64,000 nt of DNA. It comes from Corynebacterium coyleae (lineage in GTDB: Bacteria; Actinomycetota; Actinomycetes; Mycobacteriales; Mycobacteriaceae). How positions within the stretch are numbered: position 1 is the first letter of the stretch; every line of letters begins with the position of its first letter. The translations under genes and the position numbers were made by a program. This document shows positions 60,847 through 64,000 of the stretch, piece by piece. The notes below the pieces were generated by a model. The model had not been told where the DNA came from. It saw nothing but the letters and a program-made list of their open reading frames with translations, and did not search any database. Location of the stretch: the NCBI RefSeq assembly GCF_030408635.1, contig NZ_CP047198.1:248001-312000 (forward strand), in the 5' to 3' direction.

Positions 60847-61466
60847 GCCGATTACTTTAACTTCAAGATTCCGCTGGTATCTTCCGTCCAGTCTGCTCTG
60901 GACGTGAAGCCGGGGGCAGTCAGCGAGGCAGTGGAAGGCATGTCCGAGCAGGTCGATACCTACATCGGCAAGCTCATGAAGGACGGAGTGAAGAACTCCA
61001 ACAAGGTGGGCACCCTCCCGCTCGACATTGAGAAGAAGGACGCGTACAAGACGCTGGTGGCGCTGCGTAAGAAACTCAACGCCACTTCGGTTCCGAAGAC
61101 TGACCGTTTCGTGATGGTTGGCCCCGAGATGGAATCGGCGTTGCTGTACGACGAGCGCCTGGACAAGGCAGTGAACAACAGCAATCTCTTGAACGGTGAG
61201 ATTGGTCGCCTGCTCGGGTTCCGCATCATTTCCGCGCCGACGGTGCCGACGGTGGCGGGCCGTGAGGTGTCATTGTGGGCCACCCGATGGCTACCGCGTT
61301 CGGCTACCAGATCACGGAGGTGGCGGAATCGTCCATGCTGCCGTTCCGTTTCACCCGTGCGATTACGGGCCTCCAGGTGTACGGCGGTTCCGTGTTCCGC
61401 CCGGAGGTGCTGGCGACGGCTGAACAGGATGTGGTGGAGCCGACCACGGCGGGTGCTACCGAGTAG
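60780..61466 (+). pseudogene. Phage major capsid protein, broken
   Basis: Reads as a P22-coat-like phage capsid: EDLEFGDRKFKID, then a TAG at 60844, then ADYFNFKIPLVSSVQSALD, KPGAVSEAVEGMSEQV, PKTDRFVMVGPEMESALLYD and GFRIISAPTVPT. Near 61270 the frame shifts by one; the conserved ending GHPMATAFGYQITEV and YGGSVFRPEVLATAEQD continues to a TAG at 61464. The start of the gene is missing and is replaced by the PIN fragment. So at least three lesions exist. Confidence 0.8.
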
Positions 61467-61548
61467 ACGCTAGCCCGTAGCAGGCAGCGAAGGGGGTCAG
61501 GGTGTGTGCCTTGGCTCCCTTTACCCATACCTGGATGAAGGGCACACC

Positions 61549-61714
61549 ATGAATAATCCGTATCAGGAAGAACTACTTAACCGTCTCCGTGACCATGAGA
61601 ACGCGAGGGGTGAACGTGAACTGACCCGGCTTATCAACTGGGCTACATCCGCTGTGTTGAAGTACACAGCTGTGCGGACGCTCACTAAGACGATGATTGA
61701 GAAGTGGGTCAGAG
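61549..61714 (+). pseudogene. Small phage gene, 3' end lost
   Basis: ATG 61549 opens a frame encoding NNPYQEELLNRLRDHENARG and RELTRLINWATSAVLKYTA, a helical protein like the small genes that follow capsid genes in actinophages. After about residue 54 it runs into the 3' end of the opposing TetR gene, where its text is no longer protein-like. I take the true gene as cut by the arrival of the TetR/MFS module. Confidence 0.5.
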
Positions 61715-62392
61715 TTAAGGCAGCAGGGTGTGTTCGATGCCGTCTAGGATCACATCGATGACGAGGTCGTAGTATTCCTCGGACATCGCTTCTTCTTCAT
61801 CAGGGTGTGAGAGAGGCTCCAGGTAAGAGTTGACAATACTGGTCAGTCCAACAGATTGAGCCATCATAGGCTCAAGCCTGACAAGCATTTCGTGCAGGTT
61901 GTGGCGAGGCTGGATTTGATTGGATGCGCGCAGGTTTCTCGCTCCGATCGTGTGGATGATCGAGTTCGCGATAATTGTGTAGGCCACAGGCGAATTGTCA
62001 CCAAACCCAGCTTCTTGTAGTTTGGCCCAGGCTCCATCGATCATCGGCAAAAACTGTTCGGTGAACTTGCCCCGCGCGAACCTGTCGGTAATCCCCGGAT
62101 ATGCTAACAATGCGGGGCGTAGATTGTGAGCCATAGCTCGAAACCAGGCTTTCCATTCAAGGTCCGGGTCGGGAACTTCAATCCCGACACATACCCGGTC
62201 TACAACAGCATCACAAATGGCTTCCTTGTTTGGAAAATAATGATAAATCACTGAGGGAACCACGCCCAGTTCACGGGCAATGTCCCGTACTGACCATCCC
62301 TCAACGCCACTGATCGCGCTTAACTGTACAGCTTGTTTGACAATCAGCTCGCGTGATAGCCCAGCCCTTCGCCCCGTTAGCACAGTGTTCAT
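61715..62392 (-). CDS. TetR-family regulator
   Basis: A 225-residue regulator. HTH: SVRDIARELGVVPSVIYHYFPNKEAICDAV. The C-terminal ligand domain (residues 70-215) resembles the TetR_C_11-like efflux regulators. It is divergent from the MFS gene, and the shared spacer carries a perfect 12-base inverted repeat, so it is the expected repressor of that gene. Lower G+C than the backbone. Confidence 0.88.
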   Translation of the reverse strand: MNTVLTGRRAGLSRELIVKQAVQLSAISGVEGWSVRDIARELGVVPSVIYHYFPNKEAICDAVVDRVCVGIEVPDPDLEWKAWFRAMAHNLRPALLAYPGITDRFARGKFTEQFLPMIDGAWAKLQEAGFGDNSPVAYTIIANSIIHTIGARNLRASNQIQPRHNLHEMLVRLEPMMAQSVGLTSIVNSYLEPLSHPDEEEAMSEEYYDLVIDVILDGIEHTLLP

Positions 62393-62413
62393 AAGGTGAC
62401 CCTAACTTATTAC

Positions 62414-62471
62414 TTGACCCTTACTAGAACACCATTCTACAATATCCCTAAGTGAAACAGTGTTCTAGTAA
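62414..62471 (+). promoter_or_regulatory. Promoter and operator of the MFS gene
   Basis: The -35 TTGACC (62414-62419) and -10 TACAAT (62438-62443) are 18 bases apart. TTACTAGAACAC (62421-62432) lies in the spacer and its exact inverse GTGTTCTAGTAA at 62460-62471, after the -10. A bound TetR dimer at either site, or a loop between them, would block transcription. Confidence 0.75.
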
Positions 62472-62483
62472 TGGAGTGTAGTG

Positions 62484-63713
62484 ATGCCCGCCCCTCGTAG
62501 TAATAAGCCGACACAGAGCTCTATTGATCCAGGAGCGCAAGCGAACCTGGTAGTGGGAATCGTTTTTCTCGCCTTTATGGGGCAAATGATTCTCAATCCG
62601 ATCATCGCGCCACTGTCACGACAGATGGGATTGCGGGAATGGCATATTGGCGCCACTATCTCTTTGGCAGCGATTGTACTAGCGAGCTTGAGTGCTTATT
62701 GGGGGCGAGCTTCCCAACGTGTCGGCGCTAAACGTGTACTCGCGGCCGGGCTTGTGATCGCGATCATCGCTTTGAGCGCCTTCGGTATTGTCTCCTACCT
62801 GGGGATGAACCAGGTAGTTGGCGGTGTCGGACTAGTTTTTGGTGTTGTGATCACTCGTGGTTTGCTCTATGGTGGAGGGATTTCAGCGATCGCCCCGACC
62901 GCGCAAGCCCACCTGGTCACGCATGCTGCCAGCGAGAACGGGCGGGTAAAAGCACTGGGCATGATTGGAGCGGCTCAAGGGATGGCCTCCATTGTTGGAG
63001 GTGTTACTGGAGGTGTGTTAGCCGCTGCTGGTGGCCTGCTCTTGCCCTTGGTGGTCATGCCCGTTGTGATGGTGATTGGTCTGGTTGTTCTCTTGGTGAG
63101 TTTCGCACCTCAAAGCCGAGGGCAACTTTTTGCAAAGCCTCAACGGATTCGCTTCACTGATCCGCGTGTAGCTCCCTGGCTAGCAACTGGTCTGGTGATG
63201 TTTCTTGTGTTTTCTTCTGTTGCTACGATTTTTGGATTCACTGTCCAAGACCGCTTCGCCCTGTCGGCAACTGCGACCGCAGGTATTTCCGCGATTTACC
63301 TGACCATCATGGGCGTGACCATGATCATTGCCCAAGCGGTGATTGCTCCAAAGACAGGGTGGGGAGCAGCGAAGCTTTTACGTACTGGTCTGGCCATTAC
63401 ACTAGTTGCAACTGTGCTCATTTGGCCTACCTCCTCGCACGCTTTACTGGTTGTCGGGTGTATCGTGCTGGGGGTAGGTATGGGACTGGCGATGCCCGGG
63501 TACAACACTGGCCCAACCTTGAAGATGAGTGTAGATGAGCAAGGCGCAGTGGCTGGCATCATCAACGCTAATAATGGGTTGGCGTACGCGATTGCCCCGC
63601 TGGCTTCGACCGCCCTTTACGGGTGGAACCCGCTGGCACCCTTCGCCGTCTGTATCGCCTTGATTGCAGTGGTCGTCATCTACGCCCACACCGCACCCGC
63701 ACTACGCCAATAA
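62484..63713 (+). CDS. Major facilitator superfamily efflux protein
   Basis: A 409-residue transporter with twelve membrane segments. The loop 2-3 motif appears as YWGRASQRVGAKRVLAAG (G-R-x-x-x-x-G-x-K/R). Segments 4-5 contain RGLLYGGGISAIAPTAQAHL and a GAAQGMASIVGGVTGG proline/glycine-rich motif C-like region, typical of drug:H+ antiporters. The start is ATG 62484, next to GTG 62481. Together with TetR it forms a drug or metabolite efflux module. The substrate is unknown. Confidence 0.85.
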   Translation: MPAPRSNKPTQSSIDPGAQANLVVGIVFLAFMGQMILNPIIAPLSRQMGLREWHIGATISLAAIVLASLSAYWGRASQRVGAKRVLAAGLVIAIIALSAFGIVSYLGMNQVVGGVGLVFGVVITRGLLYGGGISAIAPTAQAHLVTHAASENGRVKALGMIGAAQGMASIVGGVTGGVLAAAGGLLLPLVVMPVVMVIGLVVLLVSFAPQSRGQLFAKPQRIRFTDPRVAPWLATGLVMFLVFSSVATIFGFTVQDRFALSATATAGISAIYLTIMGVTMIIAQAVIAPKTGWGAAKLLRTGLAITLVATVLIWPTSSHALLVVGCIVLGVGMGLAMPGYNTGPTLKMSVDEQGAVAGIINANNGLAYAIAPLASTALYGWNPLAPFAVCIALIAVVVIYAHTAPALRQ

Positions 63714-63854
63714 CTATGAGCGTGCCTGAAGTAGCCGTTCCATCACGTTATCCGCAGGAGTCGGCCCCGAGTAGTCCACCAGCGAGTTGGCTTTGACGAC
63801 ATCGAAAATCTCGTACCAGAGCGTATTCGCCTGCTTGCTAAACGACTGAGACAT
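63714..63854 (-). CDS. Unrecognised ORF tail, possibly phage-derived
   Basis: A minus-strand frame of 46 codons from ATG 63854 (SQSFSKQANTLWYEIFDVVK, PADNVMERLLQARS). The same frame is open upstream to about 63959 with protein-like text (TRALLDTHHSVIKSVVLTAI), so the real gene may be longer and truncated. I do not recognise a family. It begins right after the MFS stop, on the other side of the inserted module from the capsid relic. Confidence 0.35.
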   Translation of the reverse strand: MSQSFSKQANTLWYEIFDVVKANSLVDYSGPTPADNVMERLLQARS

Positions 63855-63908
63855 GGCCACGAATGGGGACGCGATAGCTGTTAGGACCACGGATTTAATA
63901 ACACTGTG

Positions 63909-63957
63909 GTGAGTATCCAGTAACGCCCGAGTGAGTATCGGGTAACACTCGGGCGTT
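63909..63957. repeat. Overlapping direct and inverted repeats at the right edge
   Basis: Direct: GTGAGTATCCAGTAAC (63909-63924) and GTGAGTATCGGGTAAC (63931-63946), two mismatches. Inverted: AACGCCCGAGTG (63922-63933) with CACTCGGGCGTT (63946-63957), perfect over 12 bases. A recombinase, transposon end or terminator site is possible; the right flank is cut by the window. Confidence 0.6.
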
Positions 63958-64000
63958 GACTATGAGCCGCTACTGCGTATTGGCTTCGAGGCGCATGTTT

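Overview
The window is about 60% G+C chromosomal DNA from an actinobacterium of the genus Corynebacterium or a close relative. Supporting evidence: the mycothiol glycosyltransferase mshA; the gpmA-senX3-regX3 block followed by a cysteine-rich protein, a Ppx phosphatase, proC, a small helix-turn-helix protein and a 33-residue basic ribosomal protein; a hemACDBEY/hemL cluster; and a system II cytochrome c maturation set beside menA. As I remember it, the order murB, mshA, gpm, senX3, regX3, ppx, proC, (serB1), hemA, hemC, hemD, hemB, hemL, ccdA, resB, ccsA, menA is also that of the Mycobacterium tuberculosis Rv0482-Rv0536 region. No species call is made.

Layout. 0-16.1 kb is conserved backbone: a partial methyltransferase, a DUF2505 protein, murB, two acyl-CoA ligases, a MinD/ParA-type ATPase, mshA, a secreted trypsin-like protease, gpmA, senX3/regX3, a cysteine-rich protein, ppx, an Ala/Pro/Lys-rich membrane protein, proC, an HTH protein and bS22. 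16.1-24.7 kb is accessory: a secreted, membrane-anchored metzincin-like metalloprotease set among unusual repeats, an ASCH protein, and a lower-G+C tricarboxylate island (GntR regulator, TcuA-like dehydrogenase, TctCBA). 24.7-37.9 kb holds a GNAT acetyltransferase, a HAD phosphatase, a glutaredoxin-like protein, and then haem synthesis genes hemA-hemC-hemD-hemB, two membrane proteins, a P-type ATPase homologue that has lost its catalytic residues, hemE and hemY. 37.9-48.7 kb has a PIN toxin-antitoxin pair, a DedA protein, hemL, a phosphatase, tlpA-ccdA-resB-ccsB, galE and an XRE regulator. 48.8-56.4 kb has a sugar-type ABC transporter, an AEC transporter, menA, a glycosyltransferase and an arsR-acr3-arsC arsenic module.

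56.4-64 kb is a junkyard of mobile DNA. It contains a second, decayed copy of the acetyltransferase/HAD/glutaredoxin segment, an HTH-ImmA antitoxin whose PIN toxin is cut short and joined in frame to a broken phage capsid gene, and a TetR/MFS efflux pair with a clear promoter-operator inserted among phage remnants.

How the genes cooperate: HemA and HemL make 5-aminolevulinate and HemB/C/D/E/Y carry it towards haem. TlpA/CcdA/ResB/CcsB attach haem to cytochromes c, and MenA makes the menaquinone that feeds that chain. The most striking observations are (1) the catalytically dead P-type ATPase inside the haem operon, (2) the anchored metzincin with seven copies of a 12-base motif upstream and four related hairpins around it, (3) a two-hairpin element present at two convergent gene ends, and (4) the duplicated segment and the toxin-capsid fusion. 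All starts and functions were read by eye; no database search was run.
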